Source of the DNA: Eucalyptus grandis
Lineage: Eukaryota > Streptophyta > Magnoliopsida > Myrtales > Myrtaceae
Length of the DNA: 64,000 bases
NCBI RefSeq assembly: GCF_016545825.1
Contig: NC_052619.1
Location: 46,934,127-46,998,126, forward strand
Reading direction: 5' to 3'
The notes beneath the pieces were generated by a model. That model saw only the letters and a list, made by a program, of their open reading frames with translations. It was not told the DNA's origin and made no database searches. Positions 38,663 to 51,671 of this stretch are shown in pieces. How positions within the stretch are numbered: position 1 is the first letter of the stretch; the number at the start of each line of letters is the position of its first letter. The translations under genes were made by a program, and so were the position numbers.

Positions 38663-39399
38663 TTAACCTTCCAATCAATGAAGACGTGAATTCTGCGGTA
38701 ATATTATGTTACAGATCAATATATAACAAAGATAACCGCCTCAAAAGTCGACTTCCCAGTAAGTGAAAAACTATAGAACTGATAAGACAAGCACAACTAT
38801 CAACAATAGTGCATGTGACATTAATGCCCGTAAGTTGACTAGGAAAAAATTAAATTCCTTACAACGTCGTCAGGAAAAAAAAATACAATCTAATAATTGA
38901 GATATTCTTCCTTGAGGTCAGGAACAACTCCAGAAACCAACTTTCAGCATCATACATATTGTCATAAATACATGGCAAACTTACAAAAACCAAGACATAA
39001 TCGGAGTATCAAAAACCAAATGAGAACCCTAGACCTAAAAAGGTTTTTAGCTTTTCTACAAAAATTGTGGAAATTAGCAGCAGCTTCAAGGTGACCTCAA
39101 GACCACTTGCAGCTATGAATAAAGACCTCACACTGCCCATTACCATCGAGAGCGAGCTTAAATTCAAAGGGCTTAACATCAAAAGCAATAATCATGAGAG
39201 TGATAATGAAATGCAGCCTCAGAAAAAATGAAGCAAAACCCACAAGACAACAGAAGAAGGTGCATGGGCTAAGCACAGTATCGCAGGCGTTCACCAAATC
39301 CAAAACAGGGTCACATCATATCAAGGCTCACTGTCATGGCCCATTCTTCCGATCAGCTGACATGTTCCTCAGATAAAGCCCCAGCAGCTACACTTGGCA
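38663..39399. other. Presumed 3' flank of the TPR gene
   Basis: No supported gene. A minus-strand frame ending at 39097 (PFEFKLALDGNGQCEVF before the stop) looks mildly protein-like but has no recognised family and no clear splice context. Confidence 0.35.
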
Positions 39400-42300
39400 C
39401 TACTTCTCAGAACTGGAATGTTTCCCCCTGAACAGACGTGGAAGAAGTTCATGTGCACTGACGTCCAATTCCACAGGATCCCTGCAAGATTTCATGTAAA
39501 TTGAGGCTCCAGAGATAAAGACACGATTTCTATACATGGGATCCAGAAACATAAGAAGAAGAGGTCTATTCTAGCCAATTTGGTCTGCAATATGCCACTT
39601 GAGCTTCATAAAACAAGCCTTTTGAAAAAGCAACAAACAATTAGTATGCAAAAATGTTCTAGCAAAAAATAGGATGGGTGGTCTCTATTCAAGTGACTAC
39701 GTAAAGAGCAAGTCATGGTTCAAGAAAAGAGGGAAGAAGGTTGACTTCTGAGAAGCAGGTGAAAGTGCTACCAGATTAAATACTCAAGCTTTGAAAGGAG
39801 GCATACTTCACATGTAATCTGAAGAAAGTGAAAGCAAGCAAAGGTTTCAAAAAACTTCTCAAGCAAAAAGGATAAAGAACCCCAACCATACCACATAATG
39901 ATATCACACTAATACAAACCATTTCATCGATGAATGATATCAACAACATGATCTCAGTCATTTTGTAAAAGTCCTTGAGTGGTTTTATTCCTCGAGTTTT
40001 GGAAGAAGTTGTTTCTCAAAGAGTTTTGACCTTAATCCGGATCCTAAAATTCATACGACTGTTATATTCAATGGACCATCAATGTTTTAAACCTATGCGA
40101 AAGATTCTACATTCACTTGTACAACTCTGGGACCTCGCAGCAACTTAATTGTGCATATTCCACTGCAAAGGCATACAGATCCTTTAAATGTAGTATTGTG
40201 GATCTTAAAGTCAAATATAGAGAAATCGAGAGAATTCCCTACAAAAAAGAATCACACCATCCCACATTCTATATTGACCCGTGCTTACTAAGAACAAGTT
40301 CCATAGGATTATTTCCAAACATATGAGACGACTAGAGAGGTATGTCATCCACCAAGCTTTGGAACAATACAGAAGCAATCCATGAAACTAATGGGTTTTT
40401 TCCAAGACCACAAGAATTATGAGATTTTAAGCTCAGGGTTATGAGTTTAGATAGCTGGCCACAACCAAGTCTCAACACAGGTCATATGCCAACAAGCCGG
40501 ACAGGAAGTAACCACATCCCAGACCGTGCATATGGCCTTTGGGACCCAACTCCAGCACTCAAGATAAATAGACCCCAAGCTCCATCCAGGAAAAAGCACT
40601 AGCATAGTAAACCCATATTCCAATTAGATCACGAAGACTTAAATCTTGACCCATATCACGAGCCCGTAAAAAAGTATCGACTTTAATAAAGCAGTTTGTT
40701 CGCTAGGTTTGTATTAGTGTACCACATGTTACGCAGACCACTGCCTTTGGCCGAAGTGCTTTTATTATTGTCCTTCCATTTGTAAAAGAGGGAAATTTGT
40801 ATTATTGCTCTAGAAGAACATTTGGCAGATGCCTATGTGGTTGTATGTAAAAGTCCATAATGCCCTAGCCTTTAACTTCTAATAGAAGTTGAGGAATAAG
40901 AATTGGCTAAAATAATTGGTTTATATACACTTTACAGCGATATTCTAAACACTTCTCTTCCTCCACCAAGACTTGATAGCATTAAATAGTAAGAATTATC
41001 TTGTTAGTCCAATAAGATGAGTTTAGCTGTGCTAGTATCCTCTCCACTTGCCATATTGTGAATCTTGTGGATTAGAAATTTTATAGGCCATGAATGCCTT
41101 ATGGTATACATTAATGGCGTTTGAAGACTAAGAGGCAATCCCTTTTGAGGTTAAGAGAAGGGTCATTTGTTAAGAAATAGCATACTTGTCTCAGATCGCT
41201 TATTACTCCCTATCATAACCCCCTCATAGTATCAAAGCCAAGTTCATCAATATCAGATCCAGATAATAATTCCAAGCCTGATAATACATCAGTGCTAAGA
41301 GTAAAGTAGTTGAAGCATCTAACGATATAGGTGCTGAAATACTAGTTTTCAAACTTTGAGCCAGAGAGATAAATATGACCCAATTGCATAATACCATGTA
41401 AAAACTGTAAAAGAGATAGCTGCAAGCCGAGGCCTGTTCGTTTCAACTTAAATAAAAGCGAAAGGTTTATGTTTTTCTGTTAAAATTTAAAAAATTATTC
41501 AAACTTCAATACAAAAAAAATGTGTAACTCTACAAATTGACATTTGCATTTTGTGAAAATTTCAAGTATTTCAGATTTAAGAATATATCAAAGTACATGA
41601 CCTGTAAGATTTGATGCAAAAAGTAACAAGTGAAAGTCGATCCATGACTCAGCTCATTAAAAGGTCAAGTTTGCTTGAAGAATAAGAAGTGATTTGTTTT
41701 CTTGAGAGATTATGTTGAGACCTAGATAGTAGTGGAAAAGGACACTATAAAACAGTCAAAGGAAATGCTAGGGAAGACACTCTTCCCAAGATGTTACCTT
41801 TTCTTTTTGGCTTGACCACCCAAAATGTTACCTAAGTACAGTCCAAAATATCTAGATTTTTTTTCTTTTCGGAACAGAATATTGATATACACACCAGCTT
41901 CTCCAGTTATGTAATTGAAATTTCTAAGCCATCTAAAGTGTCGAACAGCCTTCTTATCCAGGTTTTTCTGTGACAATATCTTGGATTAAACCATACAAAA
42001 CAATCCAATTATTGGTTGAAGAGATTTTCAAGGGGATGTTTTGAGAAGCCACTTGATAATTCGTAAAATATTGCAAAAGCAGTACCATCATTAGAGGAGA
42101 AAGAGATTCCAGTGTTAGTAATTACCTTATTTAAGATTGCTAACACAACTAGAAGGTTATAATATAGTGGAGGACAAAAATAAAAGAGCTTGCTTTCCAA
42201 ATTCTGAAACACAGGAAAAATAGGGAAAGAACATGCATAGCTTTCCGAGACTCCAGAAGTTCATAAAAAAGAAACTCAGATGCACCAAACTAATTCGCAG

Positions 42301-45300
42301 AAGGGTACAGTTCTACCAAAAGTAGGTTTGAGATACACCAGTATACACTCACATAATTAGGCCACATTAAAGGTGAGAGAAAGGGAATGTGTACATAGTA
42401 AGTTCCTTCTACCAAAGCCCAATCACAAAAATATTACAACCTACTATATACTAAAGATTAAGGATTTTTTAAAGTTCCTTGGTAATTATTTATCAAGCAG
42501 AAACAGTAGTAGCAGAATAAGAATCTATACATTTGACATTCTATCTGAGCGGAAAGAACACTCCAGTACTCTCTTTTGGCTTTTATCTCTTTGTTTACTT
42601 AAAGGGTACAGATGAGAAACAGAAATGCTCAGTTTATACTAACGGAAGCATGAATGCAAGAGACCAAAGTGGGGTAGGAGAAGGAAAAAAACCTGCACAA
42701 TGTCTTCCCTCTTTCAGTAGAACTAGGAATAAACCATAATTTCCGAGTGGATGGACATTCAAATTGGACAAAGAACCCATCATTTTGCCCATGTTTCCAC
42801 TTCCTTGAACCTTGGCCTTTCCAGACCTGTCAGAATATCATTTGACCAACCAGGCGAAATTAGATCCATCGCCATACCTTTGAATGTGTATTTTCAGAAA
42901 TGTCGACATATGTATACTAGACGAAGAACACGCAACTAGTAAAAAGGTCAGAATAGACTTCGTGACAACTTATAAATGCCAGATCTAGTCTTAGAGTGAA
43001 TTTCCTCTAGTAGAAAACTTCTCATGCCAGCCAAATCTACAAACATTTGAATGTCAATAACAAGTTCTCGTGAAAGCAAAGTAATTGCTGAGTACAAAAG
43101 CAATGTACTTAAGAGGATTAAACAAGAAAGGATGAAAGATGCTCCAAAAGATGTGATTATCATTCTGAAGGATTCCAGCCAAAAAGCCAAAGCAACTCTC
43201 ATTTTATGATATTGCGAAAAAATTTTGCCAACCCCGAAGGATGGGATGCTGTTGCCAACTCTATTTTTCTTGGTTGAGAGCATTGCTATTTGAAAAGTAA
43301 TTAGGTGTCTGAAAAGAATTTCCATTCCATGCAAATGCTTTTTAATATGTACAACGTCCTCTTCTAATCTACTCTTCCATACATTTTCTTCTACCAAGCG
43401 AGACAGAGTCACAGAAGGAAGAAAAATAAAGGAGAATAAATTTGGGTTTCGTGGATAGACAAAACTGAGAATAGATAAATAAAAAAGCCATCTTCCAGTT
43501 GGGTATGCTAAACCATTATTTTGGTGCATGCCAATGAAATTAAATCCTTCCAGAAACTGAATATGTGTAACCACAGTTCAGAAAGCATATCCAACATTTC
43601 ATACACCAATATCAGTACATTGACCTTGCAGACATTAATAGTACCTGGGGGTAAGAAATAATGCTTTTGGGAGCAACTACGCAAGCTGCTTTGGAGAATG
43701 AATCCTCAGAATATTGTCTAAGAAATGGAAAACAACTGCTGTGGGTATGAGGTGATTCAAATGCCTGGCACATTGCAAAAAATACAGAAAGAAGTCAAAC
43801 CATGATACAATATCATATCATAATTGGAGTCTAATTCCACAAATATAGAAGGGTGAAGAAACTCAGTGCGTATTATCTCATTAGACATTCAAATGAAAGG
43901 TAAAATTTCAAAATTGCCAGGATAATTATGAAAAGAAACTATGATGTTGACTATCTTTTGTGAAATTTCAAATTGCCAGGATAATAATGAAAAGAAACTA
44001 TGATGTTGACCACATTATATAACTTGGAGAAAAAATATTGAAATAGATCCCATTACCTTATCAATATTAACAACAGGAGCATATTTCTCAGTGTCTGTCT
44101 TTTCTTTATCAAGGAGGAAATAAACTCTAGGGTCAACCTTAGAAGTGTCATGCCAAGATTTAACTGCTGTTTCCAATGTCTCAATGACAAATGACAGTAC
44201 TTCTTCCCATCCTTCTTTCTGGCCATACTTCCCAGACTGCAGAAAAGAGAGAAATTCAGATTTATCATCAAAAAGTTTCAAAGGAACTATGTCCAGGTTC
44301 ATAGACCTCATCAGGTGTCTGAAAACCCAGGATACTAAAAATCTTGATAGACTAATACAGGAAACTAATGGACAACTAAATTTAAATAGCACGTGTACAA
44401 ACAGGATAGCAAATAAGACTTACAAACATTTCCCCTAAAAAGACAGCCAGTGAAGAATATGGCCTACCAGTTCAGACTTTAGTGGTTCCAAGTGCTTCGC
44501 CATCTGAACATTGGATCTCAAATTCTCAACCTCCTGATCCCGCTTCTTATCTCTGACCAACTGGTTCAACCTCTTAATCTTCTTTGTTACTTCTGAGCTT
44601 TGTGGATTATATCGCATGGCAGTCTCGAAGGCAGCTAAGGCCTATACATGTGAACATAAGGAAACAAACTTGTTGAAGCACAAAAGACCTGGTCTAAAGT
44701 AAAAAATAACAATAAATAATAATAAAAGAGAAAAAGGAAATGATTGGTCTTCTCAAGTAATACCTCGTCATACCGTTCCATTGACTCCAATACACATCCT
44801 TTTCTGAAATAGCCCTGGACAAACATCAACTTTCCCTGAATAAGAAGAGAAAAAGAAACATCCAGCCACGTAGACACATGATGCCCATAAAATGTACCTT
44901 CTCCCACTGAGGATTCAATGTGATCGTTGTCTCAGCATCGGCTAGTGCTTTGCTGAGCTTGACCAAATGCAGAAAGGCAGCAGCTCGGTTGCTATAAAAA
45001 CAACACGAAAGTTAGAAACTATGCTTGTATGCTAATCTGAAAGATGGAATCTGCTCAGCCCCAGAAGTCTTACAGAAAATTACAACCAGGTCTTGAAGAT
45101 GCCAAGTAAACTACGTGCTATCTAACAAAAGAAGTGTGTTGCCAATTCTACTACTAAAGAATGGGAAAAATTGCAGATTTTACTATGAAACAATTCGCTG
45201 GTGCTATTGTGCATCTTTTCGCTTCAATGTTGTTATACCAGACACGCCAAAGTACCACTACTGATCAATAGAGTGATGATGACAGTGGCCACTGAATCAA

Positions 45301-46278
45301 CCAAATTTTCATTTCTAGGCATGCAATCAGATAACAATTTATGTGGATTCCTAGTAATCCTGTTTCTTTTTCCTGGTTCTGTCTTCATCCTATTAGGCAA
45401 CTGTCAACATTCCATTGTCCTTCTTAGCAAAGAAATAGAAGCCACATAAATTTCACTCAGTTGAGCATATCTCTTTCTATCAAAGGGCACCACTCGTTGA
45501 CACTCCATGTCTTTCTACCGCAATGGTCAACAAGTAAAACTACAAGATGCACAGAGATTTCTTAAGATAAAGGTACACAAACCACCAAAATCAACAGTTC
45601 AGGATCATATTCTTCAAAGTTCTCCACACACACACAAAACACTAGAATACATTATCACTTTCAAGATTGCGCCTTCGCAGAAGTTACCCCCAGGCACTAA
45701 CTATGGTTGAAAAAGCTACAATTGTAAAAGTCACAACCATCTATATAACAAGTCAAGCTCATCCATTGGCAGCAAACGTTCAGCTCAAATTTTCCCCACA
45801 CTTCCTCCAAACTAAATAGTCATCATCACCCAAGACATCATCCAACCCCTAAACTCAAATTTAGTCTATAGAAATAGGTTACATTGGTAAAGAAAAGGCT
45901 CCCAAAACCTACCCTTTTTACCCACCTGCCCCAAACACTATTCACAAACAAGCAAAGCAACGCCAGTCCATTGAGTCGACTACAGAACCACTAGACCAAA
46001 AGAACCAAAGCACCCAACAAAAACCCACGTCCTGATCGTTGCCAAGAACCACTTTTTCCAAACTGCACTAGCGAAACAAACACTCAAAGGCAGCTTCTTG
46101 ATCAAACAGGGCGAAGAGACCTGTACAGAGCGGGGTTCTGAGGATCCTGCTTGATGGCCTGAGTGTAGAGAGCTGCCGCTTTGAGGTAATTCCCGGCTTT
46201 GAAGAACTCGTTGCCCTTGTCTTTCAGGGACGCCTCCGCTGCCCCCGCAGATCCGGCGGCCGCCTCCGATTCTGCCAT
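39400..46278 (-). CDS. TPR3: TPR co-chaperone (TPR3-like), 8 exons, 330 aa
   Basis: Cytosolic-type tetratricopeptide protein of the carboxylate-clamp class, which binds the EEVD tails of Hsp90/Hsp70. Exons in transcript order: 46278-46121, 44991-44898, 44814-44764, 44641-44468, 44236-44057, 43764-43645, 42826-42693, 39481-39400. All introns are GT-AG; 993 nt close in frame. An upstream in-frame GTG was not used; 46278 is the first ATG. Three TPR units cover about 16-120, beginning LKDKGNEFFKAGNY. The five clamp residues are all present: Lys19, Asn23, Asn54, Lys84, Arg88. A Lys/Arg-rich helical stretch (residues 121-150) follows. The C-terminal domain contains TAVKSWHDTSKVDPRVYFLL, CFPFLRQYSEDSFSKAA and DGFFVQFE, as I recall for Arabidopsis TPR3 (At1g04190). 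The last intron is 3211 bp. Family and clamp are clear; the orthology is inferred. Confidence 0.92.
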
Positions 46279-46362
46279 CTTTGCGGCGTCGGCGAAGCGA
46301 GACGGAACCGAATAAAGCACCGATTTTTCTCCCGATATCGGCGGGTTCCGTCCGATGGGCGA

Positions 46363-46371
46363 TTAGGGTTT
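46363..46371 (-). promoter_or_regulatory. Telo-box in the TPR gene promoter
   Basis: On the minus strand AAACCCTAA lies 85 bp upstream of the ATG. This motif is common just upstream of the start in plant housekeeping and translation-related genes and is bound by telobox/TRB-type factors. Confidence 0.5.
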
Positions 46372-46399
46372 TGGAAGCAGGCTCTCGTTTCGGATTTCT

Positions 46400-47475
46400 C
46401 TTCGCCGGTCGGACTGAAATGAGCAAGAGTGAGAGCAGAGCGGAGTGCTTCACTTGGCTTAGAAGCAGCGCCAGAGCGAGGAAGAAAGAGAGGGTTTTAC
46501 TCTGTATGACATCCTATTCTATTTCAATAGTGTTCTGTTTTCAAAAAGCATTAAAATCCTCAAACTTGTAATAAATGAGGATTATTAAATGCTAGTATTT
46601 TTCAAAAAAAAAATGCAGATAATTATACCCATTTCATAGACCAAAAAATTGAACTTGTCTAGAACCAAGAAACACTGATTATTCTAGACACCATGTGAAA
46701 CACAAGATTTTTCACGGTAGTCCGATAATCGGATGCTCAATTATAAATACATTATTTATTTTAATGTAATGATACCCATACGTCATATCTCTCCCAATTG
46801 AATATAAAGTTTTTCTTCCCTCACCTATAGGAATACCCCGAATTTTACATCACAGAATCTAAATGAAGTAGTTTTAGGACATACTAAGGTCCCATGTGGC
46901 TTTTTTTCTTTTTTATAAAAATAATAATAAGTCCTATTGTAAGCCATTTTCATTAGATAGTGACCATAACAAGGTTGTACTTAATACTAATCCTAATGAG
47001 TCTTTTAAGTCCTTTAAGATTGTACTTAATACTAAGTCCTAATGAGTCTTTTAAGTTCTTTCTTAACTTAAATAGAGAATTTAGATTCTCTTTTTAAGTA
47101 GGGGTGGTCACCATCAAAAGGAACAATCTAAGGCTTTGTTGGCCTCGCCAAGATTTGGACGAGCACGAGTGACCTCAACGGTTGTGCCACAGCATCCCAC
47201 CGTCAAGCCTCGAACTCACGATTGCCACACATGATTTGGCTTTGAGACTTAGCCAACTTCATAGCCTATTAGAAATTTGTGCTCTCTTTGCTTACTTGTT
47301 ATTTGTGAGAAAAGAGGATTTTCAACCAAAAACGAAAGGAAAAGAGCAGCCTATAGTTTTGTTGTGAGAGCGATTCATTCTCTTTGAAAGCTTTCATTTC
47401 TCCCTTGTCATTTGGATTCGCATAAGTATCGGATTGTTGGGAATTTCCGGTGCAAGAACTAGATATCATATGTCC
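46400..47475. other. Intergenic, no supported gene; short direct duplication
   Basis: A segment reading ttgtacttaatacta(ag)tcctaatgagtcttttaagt occurs twice side by side at about 46975 and 47022 (period about 47 bp). The rest shows no recognisable gene. Confidence 0.4.
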
Positions 47476-47666
47476 AAATCGATCATATGTTTTTTTTTTT
47501 TAAAGTCGAAAACGGGTGATTTCTCTCATTCCTTCATACGATAATTACAAGACAAAGGTAAACATACTTCCGAACATAAAATATCCCTAAGAGGCTAGGC
47601 ATGGGAAGACGCCTAGTTAAGAGGGAGTTTTTTGATTTGATGTGCTTTTGCTATCCAATCGGCGAC

Positions 47667-48065
47667 TCAATTTCCTTCCCAGGGGCAATGATTCGTCTTT
47701 GCTTGACTGAATTGGGCTAGAATTCTTTTTCCTTCATTGATTATGTTCCTCACGGCCCAAGGTGCTTCTTCCCGGCCCATTATGCTCTCCACTACCGTCA
47801 AGTTGTCACTTTCACAAACAAAATCTATTCCTTTCTCCTGACTTACCCACACGTGAGCCTCTTGGATTTGCTTCAGAGAGTTCAGACCTTTTACAAAGAC
47901 TAGGGTTTTAGCTTGAAGAGGGGTTGCAGCTTGGATCTCACACGTGAATCCTCCCTCCACCATTCCGCACAAGTTTCTCAAGATCCCAACAATCAAGCTC
48001 GGGATTTCGCTCCCCACCCAAGATGCGTCCACGTTTAGCTTCAGGTTTGAGTTTGTTGGGGCCAT
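47667..48065 (-). pseudogene. LINE RNase H domain remnant
   Basis: The 132-codon frame starts KLNVDASWVG (first catalytic Asp), then ATPLQAKTLVFVKGLN, then VCESDNLTVVESI (later catalytic Asp), as in the RNase H domain at the C-terminus of plant L1-type ORF2. The usual Glu in the middle helix (A-E-A/L pattern) reads Lys in QAKTL, suggesting loss of activity. The stop at 47667 is followed by about 165 bp of tail and the poly-A. Confidence 0.75.
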
Positions 48066-50359
48066 CCACTTTATTCTTCCTTTCTAGATGTGGCATCCCA
48101 AAATTCTTAACGACTTCTAGTTACATTAAAGTCTATGAATAGGTGATGGAAGTACCATCAAGTTATTTTATGGCCATTTAATCCATAATTTGCAATAAGA
48201 TTTATGGCCAAGCTTTTAATGGATAATTAGGTGATAGGAAAGAAAATTCTATCATTGGCCATGTGCATCATAAATTGGAATTTGTGGATTTGTGACTATA
48301 AGTTTAATGGCATTATTATTTTTGCAAGTTAGGTATTTATTTAAGTAGAAAATGTTAATGGATGATCAAGGTTGGTGCTATAGGACAATTTGATAAAGAA
48401 GACTTTGTTCTTGACTATGCACTTTATAGATTTGATTTTTATGGATTAATGTCACAAAGTCTTTTGGCCATTTATTATGCAAATAGGTATTTATTTAAAT
48501 GAGGATTAAAATGTACTATTAAAATTAACTTGGGCCATTTAAGCTTGGACTTTAGGCCCAAGTGTATTGGCCTAAAGTGGGCCAAGAGGCCCGGCCCATA
48601 GAGCCATGAAGTGGTCGACCAAGCTGGCCCAAGATAGGCCCAAGAAGAAGGCCCATCAACCTTGCATGTAATCGGACAAGTGGCATGAAGGAGGTGAAGC
48701 ATGGTGGACACTTGTCTTCCTCCACAATTACACTTGTCCCCCATGCAAAATAAGAATACATGCAAGTATATAAGCAACCAAAAAAGAGAGAGAGCAGAGA
48801 GAGAGAGTGGCTGGTGGAGAATTCGGCCAAAGGGAGAGAGAGGAGGTTGCGAGAGAGAGGGAGTGGCGAGAGAGAAGGGAAGCCGAGAGAAGGAGCTGTC
48901 CGCCTGTCGCCGCCCGTTTGCTGCCCTTGTGCCGTCGTCCGTCTGGTCTAGAGGCAAGTGGGAGTCCTCTAGCTGCTCTTGCATGTGTGTATGTTACTTG
49001 CATGTTGAATTTTTGGGTGTTTAGGTGAGAAAAACCGAAGTATGGGTGGTTTATTCTTGAATGGTATGGCTGTTTTTGCTCGAACAGTGTGAGTCAGAAT
49101 GTTGTGTGAGCTTGCATGCATGTTTAGAGTCCGATTTTGGCTTCTATTTATTCATTAAAGTTGTAGCTAACATCTTGAACTAAAACATACTGAAATTTCG
49201 TGGAAAATTATGGAGATTTGAGGGGTTAAACTCTCATCCTACGGAAACCTCAGATCTGGAAAGATTTTACTGACCTCTTGTTGGATGTGTGGTTGCATGT
49301 TGATTTTTGCTAAGAATCTTTCTTCGATCTCTTCATGAAAGTTGTAGGGGACATCTTAAAATACAACATACTCAAATTTGAAGTGAAATTAACAAGTATA
49401 GCCTAGTAAATCGACTAGATCTTGAAGACGGTAATTCTGGAGATGTATTTCGGGACACCAGAGACTTCATGGACTTAAATGACGATTATACTCTGGTTAT
49501 TTGACTTAGATCTCTTCATGAAACTTGTATAGGAAATCTTGATGTATAACATATCCAAATTTCAGAGGAAACGAAAGAGAATAGGTAGGTGAAAACCCAG
49601 TATTTCGGAGAAGCATGCACTGGACGATGCGGTAATGGATCCAGAAGCTTCGTGAGACTGTAGAAATCAATATAAAAAGAATCTGGCTTGGAGTTCTTCA
49701 TGAAAGATGTACGAAAATGTCTTGGCTATAACTCGGTAAAATTTAGTAATTTTTTGAGGTCGTATGAATATTTTAATCGAATTTCTTCGGAAACTGTGCA
49801 TACTGATTTCATCCGAAAAACATATGCTGTTTTGTGTGATTTATGGAATTATGTGAAATTTTATTTAGCCATGTATTTTACATGAAATCATCATCCTATT
49901 GTCTTGTTTATCACTTGCCTTAATTTTTATGATTTTTGAGATTATATAAATAATTAAATTTAATATTTTTGAAAATGGCACAAGCTGGAATTTAAATAAA
50001 AATAAAAATAAAAATAAAAAAGGGGCGTGATAAATGGATTATTTTAATTGGCATAAATTCCATGAATTTTATTGCACCATGTAGTATGTGTGATGAGGTC
50101 TGGATGTATGCATTAAGATGCATGTGTGAATTCAAATGCTGAACATGATTGTTGATTTGCCAATACATCATATGCCATGCTAAATTAAGACCGAAATTGG
50201 TGAACATGAATAATGTTAAATGAGGAGATTGTTGTGGTGGATGATGATGCCCGGTGGCCTAGTGGCGTAATTCTGGAGATTCCCCGGGAGTGTCGGGATG
50301 CCCGGTGGTATACGGTACGTAATTCCAGGGGAGGCCTGGTGGTATGTCGGTACATAATT

Positions 50360-50540
50360 CCGGAAGCCCTGTCGGAGGTCTTTACCCGAGGGGAATGCCT
50401 CGCAATACCAGGATTAGGGTGCGGGATGCCCGGCCAGGGAGTGTAAATGCCGGAAGCCCTGTCGGAGGTCTCTGCCCGAGGGGAATGCCTCGTGATGCCA
50501 GTTGGGATGCGAGATGCCCGAAATGTGGAGGGCCGAATGC
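50360..50540. repeat. 90-bp direct repeat in the nested LTR
   Basis: The block ccggaagccctgtcggaggt followed by cccgaggggaatgcctcg occurs at 50360 and again at 50450, exactly 90 bp apart, with few differences. Adjacent sequence has further diverged gatgcccgg motifs. The region is GC-rich compared with the rest of the LTR. Confidence 0.75.
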
Positions 50541-50689
50541 CCAGTGGCCTGGAATGGCTAAATGCCGGAGGTTTTCTCGCATGGGATGCGAGTGTAAAAT
50601 ATGAGATGAAATTGATGATCCGAGAAAGGGTGATGTGGTGATCAAATTGAAAGTTAAAAGTGGAAATTAAACCATGTATGATATGATAT

Positions 50690-51135
50690 GATGTGATATG
50701 GTGATGATCACTCATGGCATGATGATATGCATGATGATGATGATGATGTATGATGTGATATGGTGATGATCACTCATGGCATGATGATATGCATGATGAT
50801 GATGATGTATGATGTGATATGGTGATGATCACCCATGGCATGATGATATGCATGATGATGATGATGATGATGATGTATGATGTGATATGATGATGATATA
50901 TGATATGGCATGATAACATGCATATATGTGTATGGTATGATGATGTCATGATGATGATGACATGTGTGATATGATGATGTCATGATGATGATGACGTGTG
51001 TGATATGATGATGTCATGATGATGATGACGTGTGTGATATGATGATGTCATGATGATGATGACGTGTGTGATATGATGATGTCATGATGATGATGACGTG
51101 TGTGATATGATGATGCCATGATGATGATGATATGA
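50690..51135. repeat. ATG-rich minisatellite, two unit sizes
   Basis: First block: units of about 60 bp marked by gatgatcac(t/c)catgg at 50703, 50765 and 50824. Second block: six copies of a 34-bp unit marked by gatgtcatgatgatgatgac at 50942, 50976, 51010, 51044, 51078 and 51112. Both blocks are built from atg/gat triplets. They lie inside the nested LTR-type element and encode nothing recognisable; the long His/Ile-rich frames through them are repeat artefacts. Confidence 0.9.
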
Positions 51136-51671
51136 GTATGACATGATGATACACATGTATGTGTTATGATTGTGGTGATGATGCATGATAGTATACGCCT
51201 GGCTTCAAGGTAAGTAACGCCTGCAATGCATGTATGATTTGTGTAATGCATTGAGTGGTTATTGGATTCCTTTACATGCTGAGTGGTTGTACTCACCCCT
51301 TTTGGGGAATAACATTTCAGACTAGAAAAGATACATCTGCTGCCACTGCTACCAGTACATGAATCAAGTGGTTGGTTATGATTCTAAGGAGGAGGATAGC
51401 AAAGGGAGGAAATTTTTGGATGCCGACACTGATCAATGGACTTTAAGTATTCGACTGTTGTAGAAGATGTCGGTCATCCTTTGAAGTGTAGTCGAGTATA
51501 GAAGACTACGGCATTTTGATGTACTGACTAAAGATGTCCATCTGCTCTATGTAAATAAACGTGTTCGGCTTTAACTTATATAAGATGTTTAGTAGGTGTG
51601 CATCGTTTTCTGAATATAGGGAAAGGAGTTGTTGGATGTGCTTCCGTATATGAATTGCACAAGGGACCGAT

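Noticed and set aside
42948..43574. 208-codon open frame on the minus strand
   Set aside because: It starts in intron 6 of the TPR gene and lies wholly within it (42827-43644), has no domain, and the flanking exons splice cleanly around it.
50940..51135. Regular 34-bp repeats resembling a CRISPR array
   Set aside because: The units are contiguous with no unique spacers, are built of atg triplets, and lie in an LTR of a plant genome.
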